NCBI RefSeq assembly: GCF_027853245.1
Contig: NZ_JAPTZM010000001.1
Direction: 5' to 3' (one strand)
DNA: 64,000 nt
DNA from: Atlantibacter subterraneus
GTDB lineage: Bacteria; Pseudomonadota; Gammaproteobacteria; Enterobacterales; Enterobacteriaceae
Below, piece after piece: positions 43,766 through 51,778 of this stretch; the first letter of the stretch is position 1; each line of letters begins with the position of its first letter. Made by a program: the position numbers and the translations under genes. The notes under the pieces were generated by a model. The model saw only the letters and a list, made by a program, of their open reading frames with translations. It did not search any database and was not told where the DNA came from.

Positions 43766-44760
43766 ACGATCTTGTCTCCGTTAGCGTGGCGCAGCTGGAT
43801 GCCCTTGCCCGCCAGGCGTTAGTGAAAACCGGCGTCACGGCGCAGGCCGCCGACGCTACCTGTCAGGCGCTGATGGCGGCGGAACGTGCGGGCATTGCCT
43901 CGCACGGTTTCGTGCGGCTGCCGTTTTATCTCGATCAACTGACCAGCGGGAAACTTAACCCGGCTGCGCGCCCGGCCATCACCCAGCGCGGCGCGGTGCT
44001 GAACGTGGATGCCGACGCCGGGCTGGCATTCCCTGCCGTGCAGGCCGGGCTGCAGCGCGGCCTGGCGCTGGCGGAGGAGTCTGGCGTGGTGGCGGTGGCG
44101 ATTGGCCGATCGCACCATTTCGGCATGGCGGGATACTATGTCGAGCAGGCGGCGCGGCGCGGGATGCTGTGCCTGGCCTTCAGCAACGGCCCGGCGGCGA
44201 TGGCCCCGTGGGGCGGCCAGACGCCGCTGTTCGGCACCAACCCCATCGCCTTCGCTTCGCCGCGCATGGATGACGAGCCGTTAGTGATTGACCTGTCGCT
44301 CTCTGAGGTAGCGCGCGGGAAAATCATGATAGCCAGCCAGCAGCAGCAGGCGATCCCACTGGGCTGGGCGCTCGATCGCCACGGAGAGCCCACCGCCGAT
44401 CCCGATGCCGCGCTGGCGGGCAGTATGGCCCCGACCGGCGGCGCGAAGGGAGCCGCGCTGGCGCTGATGGTGGAGCTGTTAACGGCGGGCTTAACCGGCA
44501 GCAACTATGGCTTCCAGGCCAGTTCGTTTTTCACCGCTGAAGGCGAACCGCCACTGATTGCGCAGCTGGTGCTGCTGTTTAACCCGGCGTTTTTCCCGCC
44601 GGGTTATCTGCAACACAGCGAGCAGTTATTCAGCGCGATGCTGGCGCAGCCTGGAGTGCGCTTGCCGGGCGAGCGGCGGCGGGAAGTCGCCAGGCAAAAC
44701 AGCAATACGCTGCTGATGCCCGGCGCGCTGGTGGAACAGTTGCGGATCAGAGCTGGTTAA
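43762..44760 (+). CDS. comC: ComC-type sulfolactate dehydrogenase (Ldh_2 family)
   Basis: 332 residues, malate/L-lactate dehydrogenase family 2. The NAD(P) and substrate motifs SHGFVRLPFY, RSHHFGMAGYYVEQAA and FGTNPIAFASPR are present. ComC interconverts (R)-3-sulfolactate and sulfopyruvate; the island context points to that, but ureidoglycolate or malate dehydrogenases share the fold. Starts at GTG overlapping the symporter stop (GTGA), with AGGAG before it. Its 3' end overlaps the convergent GntR gene by 14 bases. Confidence 0.78.
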   Translation: MNDLVSVSVAQLDALARQALVKTGVTAQAADATCQALMAAERAGIASHGFVRLPFYLDQLTSGKLNPAARPAITQRGAVLNVDADAGLAFPAVQAGLQRGLALAEESGVVAVAIGRSHHFGMAGYYVEQAARRGMLCLAFSNGPAAMAPWGGQTPLFGTNPIAFASPRMDDEPLVIDLSLSEVARGKIMIASQQQQAIPLGWALDRHGEPTADPDAALAGSMAPTGGAKGAALALMVELLTAGLTGSNYGFQASSFFTAEGEPPLIAQLVLLFNPAFFPPGYLQHSEQLFSAMLAQPGVRLPGERRREVARQNSNTLLMPGALVEQLRIRAG

Positions 44761-45493
44761 AGTACGCGTGATGCCGGGTGAGTACCGTGGAAACGCGGTA
44801 CTCCACCGGCTTATCCTGGAAATCCCGCGCAATGCGGTAAACCCGCAGCAGCGCCTCGCCTTCTTCCGCTTCCAGATGCAGCACCTCATCCGGCCCTGCA
44901 TTCACCGCTTTGATCTGCTCGTGCGCATTTGCCACGGTACAGGCGAATTTCTGCTGATAAAGCTGGTAAAGGGTGTTGGGCAGAATTTCCGGGTCGCGAT
45001 CGAGGCCGGGAAACAGTGCAGCATCCACGTAAACGTGCTCAAGGATCGCCGGTGCGCCATCCAGGTCGCGCACCCGCCAGATGTGGATCACTTTGCTGCC
45101 CGGCGCGATATCCAGCGCGGCGGCCTCTTCCTGGGACGCAGCGCGTAGATGGCGCGCCAGCACCCGCGACAGCGGCAGCGAACGCTCGCCGTTCTCCCGC
45201 AGGATATTAAAGAAGCGAAACAGCGCGCTGTCTGAGTCGTGGGCCGCCACCACGGTGCCTTTACCCTGGTAGCGGATCACCACGTTATTGCTGACCAGTT
45301 CGTTGAGTGCCTTGCGTAAAGTGCCGATACTGACGTTATACGCCTCGGCAAGGCTGGCCTCGCTGGGGATATAGGTGCCCGCTGGCCACTCGCCGGAGGC
45401 GATCCTTTCCAGCAACAGCTGGCTGATTTGCAGATAAAGCGGCTGAAAAACGGCTGACTTCATCTCAACAGAGGGTGAAATGTCCTGATTCAT
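44747..45493 (-). CDS. GntR/HutC-family regulator of the sulfonate island
   Basis: 248 residues. Winged helix-turn-helix at about 20-85 (PSEASLAEAYNVSIGTLRKA) and a UTRA effector domain from about 100 on, which places it in the HutC branch. GGAGG lies nine bases before the ATG. It lies between the suy operon and the exporter gene. Palindromes of one type precede hpsN, suyA and the exporter, and a related half-site precedes this gene, so it is probably the island repressor. Inducer unknown, likely sulfolactate or DHPS. Confidence 0.87.
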   Translation of the reverse strand: MNQDISPSVEMKSAVFQPLYLQISQLLLERIASGEWPAGTYIPSEASLAEAYNVSIGTLRKALNELVSNNVVIRYQGKGTVVAAHDSDSALFRFFNILRENGERSLPLSRVLARHLRAASQEEAAALDIAPGSKVIHIWRVRDLDGAPAILEHVYVDAALFPGLDRDPEILPNTLYQLYQQKFACTVANAHEQIKAVNAGPDEVLHLEAEEGEALLRVYRIARDFQDKPVEYRVSTVLTRHHAYFNQL

Positions 45494-45706
45494 GCGTACC
45501 TTCCTCCCGGAACGAGTCCTTCAACATCAAGTTAGAATTACTATGACATATAGAGGAGTGGCTGACATCTTTTGCGGTGAAATTTCGTGAGGATGTGGCG
45601 GTTTTTACGCAGTTTTTTGGTAATCATTCCGTTTGGTTTAGTTGATGGCGGGAATTAAGTTTCGTTTAAGCGCAGATCGCTGCAACCGGATGGTTATGCT
45701 TATCAT

Positions 45707-45720
45707 TTGATATACATCAA
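45707..45720. promoter_or_regulatory. FNR-type palindrome upstream of the exporter gene
   Basis: TTGAT-ATAC-ATCAA is a perfect match to the FNR consensus TTGAT-N4-ATCAA. It also shares the central ATATACAT with the island operator, so it could be a variant of that site. Confidence 0.5.
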
Positions 45721-45866
45721 TTTTTATAAAAATTCATTTTTCAGAAAACTACTGCACAGCGCCTTCATGCTGCTGTTCAGCGCGCTCTGCACTGGCATAC
45801 CGGTTATTTCGATTAATTATAACGATATAATAAATTTTTCTTTTCCCCGGTTATGCTCCATGCTCA

Positions 45867-45880
45867 GTCCTATACATGAG
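45867..45880. promoter_or_regulatory. Island operator, exporter side
   Basis: GTCCTATACATGAG matches the suyA-side operator at 13 of 14 positions and ends 13 bases before the exporter ATG, covering the region just before the ribosome site. Confidence 0.65.
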
Positions 45881-45893
45881 AAGGGAGTAAGAC

Positions 45894-46952
45894 ATGGCCG
45901 AGATTACCAGCACGCACCATCGCTACGACGTTAAACGCTTTATACCCGGCCTGGCGCTGACGGCGGTCATTGCGTTTGCCACCGCCTGGATCGGCAATAT
46001 TCCCGCCGTCTCGGGGCTGGGGCTCGGCGCATTAACCCTGGCAATTATCGTCGGCATTGTGCTGGGAAATACCCTTTATCCGGCGGCGCATCCGCTTTGC
46101 GATGAAGGAGTGCAGTTTGCCAAACAGAAGCTGCTGCGCCTCGGCATTATCCTCTACGGCTTCCGCCTGACGTTTCAGGAGGTGATGGACGTCGGATTAA
46201 GCGGCGTGGCGATTGATATCGTGATGCTTAGTAGCACCTTTCTGCTGGCGACCTTTATCGGCGCACGGTTGATGAACCTCGATTTGAAAACCGCCTGGCT
46301 TATCGGCGCGGGCAGCAGCATCTGCGGCGCAGCGGCGGTGCTGGCAACCGCCCCGGTGGTAAAAGCCGAATCCTCAAAAGTCGCGGTAGCCGTCGCCACC
46401 GTGGTGATCTTCGGCACCATTGGCATCTTTCTCTATCCGCTAATCTGGCATGAGGTCGCCAGCCACTATCCGGCTGTCACGGCGACACAGTTTGGCGTCT
46501 ATACCGGCTCAACCATGCACGAAGTCGCTCAGGTGGTCGCGGCAGGCCACGCGGTCAGCCCGGAAACCGAAAGCGCGGCGGTGATTGCCAAAATGCTGCG
46601 GGTGATGATGCTGGCCCCGTTTCTGCTGCTGTTAAGTATTGCGGTCAGCCGTCATGTAGGGCACGACGGTACGCGTAAGCAGCCCATCGTGTTCCCGTGG
46701 TTCGCCCTGATGTTTATCCTGGTCGCGCTGTTTAACTCCTTCCATCTACTGCCCGCGCAATGGGTGGCGACGATCAACGCGCTGGATAACGTACTGCTGG
46801 CGATGGCGATGGCGGCGCTGGGCCTGACCACCCGCATCAGCCAGTTGATGAAAGCGGGACTGAAGCCGTTCCTGTTGGGCCTGATTTTGTTTGGCTGGCT
46901 GATTATTGGCGGCGGCGCGATCAACCTGGCGATCCACAGCTGGATTGGCTGA
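45894..46952 (+). CDS. YeiH/SuyZ-type sulfur-anion exporter (UPF0324/PSE family)
   Basis: 352 residues, about ten membrane segments. RLGIILYGFRLTFQEV, GAGSSICGAAAVLATAPVV and YTGSTMHEVAQVVAAG are the family blocks. Relatives beside suyAB in other bacteria (SuyZ) are proposed sulfite or sulfate exporters. Sulfolactate cleavage releases sulfite, which is toxic, so an exporter in the same regulon makes sense. AAGGGAG precedes the ATG. Transport has not been proved for this family in general. Confidence 0.85.
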   Translation: MAEITSTHHRYDVKRFIPGLALTAVIAFATAWIGNIPAVSGLGLGALTLAIIVGIVLGNTLYPAAHPLCDEGVQFAKQKLLRLGIILYGFRLTFQEVMDVGLSGVAIDIVMLSSTFLLATFIGARLMNLDLKTAWLIGAGSSICGAAAVLATAPVVKAESSKVAVAVATVVIFGTIGIFLYPLIWHEVASHYPAVTATQFGVYTGSTMHEVAQVVAAGHAVSPETESAAVIAKMLRVMMLAPFLLLLSIAVSRHVGHDGTRKQPIVFPWFALMFILVALFNSFHLLPAQWVATINALDNVLLAMAMAALGLTTRISQLMKAGLKPFLLGLILFGWLIIGGGAINLAIHSWIG

Positions 46953-46970
46953 CACTGGAATGCAGGCATA

Positions 46971-46998
46971 AAAAAACCCGCGAGTAGCGGGTTTTTTT
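46971..46998. terminator. Bidirectional terminator between the exporter gene and trg
   Basis: AACCCGC-GAGTA-GCGGGTT with a run of A on the left and of T on the right, between convergent genes; it marks the end of the island. Confidence 0.88.
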
Positions 46999-47010
46999 AT
47001 TCTATCGCGC

Positions 47011-48711
47011 TTAGAACGTTTCCCAGTTATCGCCGTGGGCCGCCGCCGGGCGGTTAAAGGTATGCGCTGGCGGAGCGCTATCCGCTTTGGCGCTTTCCCG
47101 CGTCCTTTCAGCATGGGATGAGAGACGGAAAATGCCCACCGCATCGGTAAGCCGCGCCGCCTGTTCTTCCAGCGCCAGCGCCGCCGCGGACGCCTCTTCC
47201 ACCAGCGAGGCGTTTTGCTGGGTCACGTTATCCATCTCTGAGACCGCCTGGGCGACCTGCTGAATACCACGGCTCTGCTCGTCCGACGCGGCAGCAATTT
47301 CCTGCATCAGGTCAGTTACGCGCTGCACCGCCTCAACGATGCCCTGCATCGTTTGCCCTGCCGCCACCACTTCGCTGGAGCCTTTATCCACCAGGCTTAC
47401 CGAGTTCTGGATCAGCCCTTCAATCTCTTTCGCCGCCTGAGCGCTGCGGCTGGCAAGCGTACGAACTTCGCTCGCCACCACCGCAAAACCTCGGCCCTGC
47501 TCGCCGGCACGAGCCGCTTCCACGGCGGCGTTAAGCGCCAGGATGTTAGTCTGGAACGCGATGCTGTTAATCACGGCGGTGATTTCCGAGATTTTCTTCG
47601 AGCTGGTGGAGATATTGCCCATGGTGGTTACCACGCCGGAGACCATACGCCCGCCCGCGCTGGCTTTGTCAGAGGCGTCGTTAGCCAGTTTGCTGGCGTG
47701 GTGGGCGTTTTCGGCGTTCTGTTTCACCGTGGCGGTGAGCTGCTCCATGCTGGCGGCGGTTTGCTCCAGCGCCGACGCCTGCTCTTCGGTACGGGAAGAG
47801 AGATCGGTGTTGCCTGCCGAAATCTCGCTGGTGCCCTGATAAATAGCCTCTGCGCCGGTGCGCACCGTACCTACGGTTTGCGCCAGCGAATGCTGCATTT
47901 TTTGCAGGTTGTGGCTGAGTACGCCGATTTCGCTGCGGCCCGCGGCTTCCGGGGCCACGGTTAAATCGCCGCTGGCGATGTGCTCGATACGGTTGGCCGC
48001 GCGACGCAGCGGTAAAATCACGATGCCGCGCAGCGCCACAAAAGTGATGATGGTCATTAACACCGCGATGCTCAGCGCCGCGATCATCGCCATCACGCCC
48101 CAGGTGGTGCGGGTTTCCGCCGCCACGCCCAGCGCTTTGGCGCGCTCCATACGAATGGCGATGGCCTTCAGCAACATCTCGTTATACGCGCTGTCCAGCC
48201 CGCGCGCCTGCTCATTTTCATGTTTGATGATGGCTTCGAACATGCCGTTTTTGGCAAATTTCACCATCGGCTGCATACCCTGCATATAGGCGTCGAAGCG
48301 GGCTTTGAGTTCGCCGTCCAGCGCTTCGTCTTCCGGGGTTTTTACCCGGCGTGCCATGTAGCTGTCGAACCCTTCCTGGGCCTGCTTAAGGCGTTTTTCC
48401 GCGTCGGCGACGTTGCGTTTCAGATCGTCCATTTCCGCTACGCGGCTGGCGGCTCCGGCATTAATCAGGTTGATTCGCGCGGTGCGCAGATGGTTGGAAC
48501 TGTTGGAAAGCCCCATACGCACCTGGATCTCTTCGGTGACGTCATGAAGCGCGGTGTTGCTCTGTACCATGAAATAACTTGCTAATCCGACGCTCGTCGC
48601 GAAGAGCACCAGAATACCACCGAGAATAAAGCTAAAGAGCGGGACTAAACGGATGTGATGCCAGAAACTCACAGTTGCAGGTTTATCGTTTTTTGTATTG
48701 TGTGTCGTCAT
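47011..48711 (-). CDS. trg: Methyl-accepting chemotaxis protein Trg (ribose/galactose receptor)
   Basis: 566 residues (546 in E. coli). The N-terminal HHIRLVPLFSFILGGILVLF membrane helix, a periplasmic four-helix sensor (about 50-210), a second helix, HAMP, and the signalling hairpin with EITAVINSIAFQTNILALNA. Trg talks to ribose- and galactose-binding proteins. Odd: it ends in NWETF (562-566), the CheR/CheB-binding pentapeptide of Tar and Tsr, which E. coli Trg lacks; a linker of about 30 residues precedes it. AGGAAG precedes the ATG. Confidence 0.93.
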   Translation of the reverse strand: MTTHNTKNDKPATVSFWHHIRLVPLFSFILGGILVLFATSVGLASYFMVQSNTALHDVTEEIQVRMGLSNSSNHLRTARINLINAGAASRVAEMDDLKRNVADAEKRLKQAQEGFDSYMARRVKTPEDEALDGELKARFDAYMQGMQPMVKFAKNGMFEAIIKHENEQARGLDSAYNEMLLKAIAIRMERAKALGVAAETRTTWGVMAMIAALSIAVLMTIITFVALRGIVILPLRRAANRIEHIASGDLTVAPEAAGRSEIGVLSHNLQKMQHSLAQTVGTVRTGAEAIYQGTSEISAGNTDLSSRTEEQASALEQTAASMEQLTATVKQNAENAHHASKLANDASDKASAGGRMVSGVVTTMGNISTSSKKISEITAVINSIAFQTNILALNAAVEAARAGEQGRGFAVVASEVRTLASRSAQAAKEIEGLIQNSVSLVDKGSSEVVAAGQTMQGIVEAVQRVTDLMQEIAAASDEQSRGIQQVAQAVSEMDNVTQQNASLVEEASAAALALEEQAARLTDAVGIFRLSSHAERTRESAKADSAPPAHTFNRPAAAHGDNWETF

Positions 48712-48825
48712 AACAGTCTTCCTGGGACAAGGATATGCTCGTCAGATAGTCATCGGCATAAACCCGGGTTTCGATTACCCCAGAAAACGTCAGATCGGTC
48801 ACAAATCAGGATAAAGATAAATTAC

Positions 48826-48850
48826 GGCCAGCGACAGGACGCCGCTGGCC
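48826..48850 (-). terminator. Hairpin after frmA
   Basis: GGCCAGCG...CGCTGGCC, an 8-bp stem just past the frmA stop, with a weak T-rich tail on the minus strand. Confidence 0.55.
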
Positions 48851-48857
48851 GGAGGAA

Positions 48858-49976
48858 TTACCGATCGCCGAAGTGGATAACGGTACGGATCGACTTGCCT
48901 TCGTGCATTAAATCAAAGGCTTCGTTGATCTGCTCCAGCGGCAGACGGTGGGTGATAAACGGGTCGAGGCGGATTTTGCCGACCATCGCGTCTTCCACCA
49001 TCCCCGGCAGTTGGCTGCGCCCTTTGACGCCACCAAACGCCGAACCGCGCCATACGCGGCCTGTGACCAGCTGGAACGGACGGGTGCGGATTTCCTGGCC
49101 CGCGCCCGCGACCCCGATAATCACGCTCTCGCCCCAGCCTTTGTGGCAGCATTCCAGCGCGGCGCGCATCACGTTGACGTTGCCGATACACTCGAAGCTG
49201 AAATCCACGCCGCCGTCGGTGAGTTCAACAATCACGTCCTGGACAGGTTTGTCGTAATCGTTCGGGTTAACGAAATCGGTGGCACCCATTTCGCCCGCCA
49301 GCTTGAATTTCTCCGGGTTGGTATCCACGGCGATGATGCGGCCCGCTTTGGCCTGTACCGCGCCCTGGATCACCGCCAGGCCAATACCGCCCAGCCCGAA
49401 TACCGCGACGCTGTCGCCCTCTTTCACTTTGGCGGTGTTGTGTACCGCGCCGATGCCGGTGGTTACGCCGCAGCCCAGCAGGCACACTTTATCCAGCGGC
49501 GCTTGCGGGTTGACTTTCGCCAGCGAGATTTCCGCGCAAACGGTGTATTCGCTGAAAGTGCTGGTGCCCATGTAGTGATAAATGGGCTCACCGTTGTAAG
49601 AAAAACGGGTGGTGCCGTCCGGCATCAGGCCTTTACCCTGGGTGGCGCGAACCGCCTGACAAAGGTTGGTTTTGCCGGATTTACAGAACTTACACTCGCC
49701 GCATTCAGCGGTATAAAGCGGAATAACGTGATCGCCCGGCTTCAGGCTGGTCACGCCCTCGCCCACTTCAACCACAATTCCGCCGCCTTCATGGCCCAGC
49801 ACCGCCGGGAAAACGCCTTCCGGATCGTCGCCCGACAGGGTAAACGCATCGGTATGACACACCCCGGTGTGGGTAATTTTGACCAGCACTTCGCCTTTCT
49901 GAGGCGGCGCGACATCAATTTCCACAATCTCCAGCGGCTTGCCAGGGCCAAATGCGACGGCTGCACGTGATTTCAT
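48858..49976 (-). CDS. frmA: S-(hydroxymethyl)glutathione dehydrogenase
   Basis: 372 residues, class III alcohol dehydrogenase. Oxidises the formaldehyde-glutathione adduct to S-formylglutathione. Catalytic zinc cysteine in GVCHTDAFTLSG and His in GHEGGG; structural zinc cysteines CGECKFCKSGKTNLC; Rossmann VFGLGGIGLAV. It follows frmR by 32 bases in one operon. The usual third gene, frmB (S-formylglutathione hydrolase), is not in this window. Confidence 0.95.
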   Translation of the reverse strand: MKSRAAVAFGPGKPLEIVEIDVAPPQKGEVLVKITHTGVCHTDAFTLSGDDPEGVFPAVLGHEGGGIVVEVGEGVTSLKPGDHVIPLYTAECGECKFCKSGKTNLCQAVRATQGKGLMPDGTTRFSYNGEPIYHYMGTSTFSEYTVCAEISLAKVNPQAPLDKVCLLGCGVTTGIGAVHNTAKVKEGDSVAVFGLGGIGLAVIQGAVQAKAGRIIAVDTNPEKFKLAGEMGATDFVNPNDYDKPVQDVIVELTDGGVDFSFECIGNVNVMRAALECCHKGWGESVIIGVAGAGQEIRTRPFQLVTGRVWRGSAFGGVKGRSQLPGMVEDAMVGKIRLDPFITHRLPLEQINEAFDLMHEGKSIRTVIHFGDR

Positions 49977-50008
49977 ATCGTCTCTTCCGTTGTTGTGAGT
50001 CGTGACTC

Positions 50009-50284
50009 TTATTTTAGATAAGCGCGCAATAAATGACCGATTTCATCCATCCGCTGCGCGCGTTGTTCGCGAGTGGTTTCGCCGTTGACCAACTCGTCGT
50101 TGAGATGGATTTCCACCATCTCGCCCATTAAACCGTTGGCCGCTCCGCGCACGGCGGCGATTTGCTGGAGGATAGCAATGCAAGGCTCACCCGCTTCCAG
50201 CGCGCGCTCCAGCGCCTCAACCTGACCCCGGATCCGCCGGACCCGTGTCAGTACGCGTTTTTTATCTTCAGGGGAATGGGGCAT
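50009..50284 (-). CDS. frmR: Formaldehyde-responsive repressor FrmR
   Basis: 91 residues, as in E. coli. CsoR/RcnR family: an all-helical DNA-binding protein. Pro2 and Cys35, the pair cross-linked by formaldehyde in E. coli FrmR, are both present, and AILQQIAAVRGAANGLM is conserved. It represses frmRA until formaldehyde appears. The operator with a central G tract lies just upstream. Confidence 0.92.
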   Translation of the reverse strand: MPHSPEDKKRVLTRVRRIRGQVEALERALEAGEPCIAILQQIAAVRGAANGLMGEMVEIHLNDELVNGETTREQRAQRMDEIGHLLRAYLK

Positions 50285-50298
50285 GGTCGCCTCCTGTA

Positions 50299-50318
50299 TA
50301 CTATAGGGGGGTATAGTA
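50299..50318. promoter_or_regulatory. FrmR operator
   Basis: TACTATA-GGGGGG-TATAGTA, a perfect inverted repeat around a six-G tract, the pattern bound by RcnR/FrmR-type proteins. It is 15 bases upstream of the frmR ATG. Confidence 0.85.
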
Positions 50319-50510
50319 ACAGGATCGGCAAATGATTGTAAGGTTTATGTTTTTGTTGGGATTCAGGGGGTTAGAATGCGTTTAGTTACGACATCAGTGG
50401 TTATTTAAGGCCGCCAGGTGAAATTTCACTCCATGCTTAAAATGATAATTGCTTAACTTTAGAGACTACTGACACGATACTCAGTCATCTGAACTTACCA
50501 GGGAAAACAC

Positions 50511-50876
50511 ATGTTCTCGTTTTTAAATACGCTTAACCGGCTGATTAACAGCCAGCAGTCGGAACAGGAACCGCAAAAATACACAGACCAGCAATTGATT
50601 GGGTGGGCGACGGGTTGCATGCTCGAAGGGCTACCGGATAACTTCTATCAGGCCAGGCTGTTATGCACCCGAAAGCCCGATCCCGAAAACCCTGATGGCT
50701 GGATAGTCAACGTTAATCACGATGTGATGTTAAACGCTGACTCTGAGTACCAGCGCTTTCAGCCTGCCGACGATCTTTACCCTGTTCAGTGCGTTGAAAC
50801 CCTGCTTGAGGGCAAAGAATGGCACGAGGCAACCCTGACATTTAATATGGTAACTGCTTCGTTTAAATGGAAATAG
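50511..50876 (+). CDS. Hypothetical protein, 121 residues
   Basis: Not recognised. No signal peptide or membrane segment. Features: an acidic, proline-containing centre (RKPDPENPDGWIVNVNHDV), tryptophans near the C-terminus and a basic end (SFKWK). AGGGAAAACAC stands well before the ATG and the composition is gene-like. It stands alone in the accessory patch between frmR and cybB. A small cytoplasmic protein; function cannot be stated. Confidence 0.65.
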   Translation: MFSFLNTLNRLINSQQSEQEPQKYTDQQLIGWATGCMLEGLPDNFYQARLLCTRKPDPENPDGWIVNVNHDVMLNADSEYQRFQPADDLYPVQCVETLLEGKEWHEATLTFNMVTASFKWK

Positions 50877-51016
50877 AAACCAGAGAGTCGATTTCGTGCC
50901 AGGCGCGATCCTTCGCAATGTTTGCGCCACACAGCCTGTCGAACGGCTGCATGGGTCAATTCCCGTTATTAACACGTAGAGTGAGTGTCAGAACCGTATA
51001 CCTGCCGATAACCGGT

Positions 51017-51598
51017 TTACTTACCTGATTGCGTCGACATCTGCTGGGCGGACTTTAAGTGCTGCTCAACGACGGGTATGTGCGCATCGGCCAGAGCTTT
51101 CACATCGGGATCCTTGATATTTTGAGCATCACTCTTCAGTTTCGAGAGCACCATTTCGTGATCTTTAGTACCTGCATTTTCCATATACATCTTGTCAAAG
51201 GCGTCGCCAGTCTGCTGTTCAAGCTTCGCAGCCATATCTTTGTGCATGGCGTCCGGCTCAGTCGGCAGAGACACCCCTTTTTGCTGAGCAACCGCCTGAA
51301 CTTTGCTTAAAGCGCCACCGTGGTCTTCGATCATCTTCTGGGCGAAGGTTTTGACTTCGCTGCTTTGAGCCTTTTGCAGCGCGATTCTGGCGGCGGCAAC
51401 TTCATTGATATTGGCCTGCGCCATGTCCTTTAACGCTTTTTCGTCGCCAGCGCTGAGTCTGGCGTTCGAGGCGGTCTGGCCTGCGGTGCTATTCTGCGCG
51501 GCGTTAGTCTGCGTCTGGGCCTGCACGCTGACGGTACTGAACATCGCTGCTATTGCCGATATGGCTAGCAGACTTTTCAAGGTCTTACGCTTTTGCAT
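51017..51598 (-). CDS. DUF4142 family secreted protein
   Basis: 193 residues. Signal peptide ending near SVQAQTQ (about residue 27), then a low-complexity Gln/Thr/Asn stretch, then a helical ferritin-like DUF4142 domain with MAQANINEVAAARIALQKA, FAQKMIEDHG and HIPVVEQHLKSAQ. The family is periplasmic, of unknown function, and often stress-related. AGGAGAGC precedes the ATG. Single gene. Confidence 0.85.
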   Translation of the reverse strand: MQKRKTLKSLLAISAIAAMFSTVSVQAQTQTNAAQNSTAGQTASNARLSAGDEKALKDMAQANINEVAAARIALQKAQSSEVKTFAQKMIEDHGGALSKVQAVAQQKGVSLPTEPDAMHKDMAAKLEQQTGDAFDKMYMENAGTKDHEMVLSKLKSDAQNIKDPDVKALADAHIPVVEQHLKSAQQMSTQSGK

Positions 51599-51778
51599 TT
51601 TGCTCTCCTGGTCGTCATGGATGAGGTTAGTGCCAGATAATCAACCGTGTGCGGTTTCGTATGAAAATGTCAACGGTTATGGTCAGTATAGTGGTCGACA
51701 GCAGATTAAGTGATGGACCTCACGAAAAACGGCAGGAAATGACGAAAACGCAGGGCGTTAAATCGCTGAAAATGTTGG

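Larger units (their letters stand above)
45494..45893. promoter_or_regulatory. Divergent region between the GntR gene and the exporter gene
   Basis: 400 AT-rich bases. It contains a partial island motif near the regulator (CTATGACATATAG, 45541-45553), an FNR-type palindrome (45707-45720) and an island operator next to the exporter gene (45867-45880). No gene seen. Confidence 0.65.
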
